Part shown: positions 63,429-64,000 of the stretch, piece by piece
Layout: every line of letters starts with the position of its first letter
Position numbering within the stretch: the stretch's first letter is position 1
Source: Qipengyuania seohaensis
GTDB lineage: Bacteria; Pseudomonadota; Alphaproteobacteria; Sphingomonadales; Sphingomonadaceae
Assembly (NCBI RefSeq): GCF_002795865.1
Contig: NZ_CP024920.1
Location: forward strand, 1,089,001-1,153,000
Direction: 5' to 3'
DNA length: 64,000 nucleotides
Translations under genes and position numbers: made by a program
The notes under the pieces: model-generated
What the model saw: the letters and a program-made list of their open reading frames with translations, nothing else
What the model was told of the DNA's origin: nothing
The model's database searches: none

Positions 63429-63773
63429 ATGGCGCGCGTTACCGTCGAAGACTGCGTAGACAAGATCCCCAACCGTTTCGATCTCGTGTTGCTGGCTGCC
63501 CAGCGCGCACGTGAAATCTCTGGCGGTGCGGAAATCACTCTTGAACGCGACCGTGACAAGAACCCGGTCGTCGCCCTGCGCGAAATCGCCGAACAGACGG
63601 TCAAGCCCAAGGACCTCAAGGAAGCTGCGGTTACCAACCTGCAGAAAATCCTCCCTGACGACGACGACGAGATGGACGAAATCGGTTCGCTCAGCCAGTC
63701 GGCAGAGGCGCTGCGGATCACCGCTTCGGCCCCGACCCGTTCGACTTCGATCGGCGCCGACTACGAGGGCTGA
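63429..63773 (+). CDS. rpoZ: RNA polymerase omega subunit
   Basis: The 114-residue protein [20 protein letters not shown] is RpoZ, which binds the beta' subunit and assists enzyme assembly. [10 protein letters not shown] is the conserved helix. The acidic C-terminal tail (DDDDEMDE) is typical of alphaproteobacteria. A terminator follows. Confidence 0.97.
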   Translation: MARVTVEDCVDKIPNRFDLVLLAAQRAREISGGAEITLERDRDKNPVVALREIAEQTVKPKDLKEAAVTNLQKILPDDDDEMDEIGSLSQSAEALRITASAPTRSTSIGADYEG

Positions 63774-63800
63774 TCGCCTTTCCAGTTTCGGAAAACAGGT

Positions 63801-63828
63801 AAAAGGCCGTCCTCAGGGGCGGCCTTTT
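63801..63828 (+). terminator. Terminator after rpoZ
   Basis: AAAAGGCCG and CGGCCTTTT enclose a 10-base loop and end in TTTT, 28 bp after the rpoZ stop. It is symmetrical, so it can act on either strand. Confidence 0.85.
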
Positions 63829-63881
63829 GCGTTGCAGCGCAGGGAAAGCCCGCATAGATTCGCCTGCGACAGGAGGATCGA

Positions 63882-64000
63882 TTGAGCGATATCGGGGAAG
63901 GCTTGGGTACGGCTGTCGAAGGGGGACTCTTCGCCAAGGCCGTGAGCGGCGGGGCGAAGCGCGCAGGTAACACCCCTCTCGAAAAAGGCCATTTCGCGGA
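63882..64000 (+). CDS. Start of an unidentified gene, cut by the window edge
   Basis: A TTG start at 63882 with a perfect AGGAGG (63871-63876), five bases upstream, opens a frame coding for LSDIGEGLGTAVEGGLFAKA that runs to the window end. Such an N-terminus is reminiscent of DUF3667 proteins of this order, but too little is present to decide. Confidence 0.55.
   Translation, partial: MSDIGEGLGTAVEGGLFAKAVSGGAKRAGNTPLEKGHFA

Overview
The window looks like the chromosome of an alphaproteobacterium of the order Sphingomonadales, most like the Erythrobacteraceae. The call rests on high-GC coding with frequent GTG and TTG starts, the gene order rpmH-rnpA-yidD-yidC-engB, rpsT next to dnaA, a DUF1674 protein, a UPF0262 protein and small secreted proteins typical of that order. 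It is an inference from gene content, not from a marker-gene comparison.

Region 1 (1 to about 9720) is accessory DNA that ends at the 3' side of a tRNA-Lys gene. It holds the end of a replication-type protein, an array of about ten GGTAGACA repeats with a perfect 34-bp palindrome, small and large terminase subunits, several unrecognised small genes, a convergent type II restriction-modification pair, and a two-gene unit made of a nucleotidyltransferase-fold protein and a DUF262 protein. No portal, capsid, tail or integrase gene is visible. This suggests a phage-derived or satellite-like element with defence cargo, cut by the left window edge. The nucleotidyltransferase/DUF262 pair is the best candidate here for a little-described system.

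Region 2 (9722 to about 30030) is mostly core genome: an acetyltransferase, folK and aguB with neighbours, msrA, a small AT-rich insert of two unknown genes (14073-15594), rsmB, a same-strand run of mrp, a molybdopterin-dependent oxidoreductase, hemH and a cytochrome P450, then hflK-hflC-degP, a class A penicillin-binding protein, msrB and rpsT.

Region 3 (30485 to 45100) starts with dnaA and carries DUF983, a ThiF/MoeB-type enzyme, sirtuin, dapB, a voltage-gated-type K+ channel, nth, a dicarboxylate symporter, dapE, a cupin, an S1/P1 nuclease, a glutathione transferase-like protein, a VOC protein, a JmjC-like cupin, an AraC-type regulator and engB.

Region 4 (45108 to 64000) carries yidC-yidD-rnpA-rpmH, the competence-type ATPase YifB, a lipoprotein serpin, an HxlR regulator divergent from a small secreted protein, a HAD hydrolase, rpmJ, galE, a DUF4136 lipoprotein, an M14 peptidase, an LD-carboxypeptidase, cdd, a GH25-like protein, a UPF0262 protein, dnaB, a phospholipase-D protein, rpoZ and the start of one further gene. 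There is no rRNA operon and no CRISPR array. Several GC-rich hairpins with T-runs make credible terminators and are listed.
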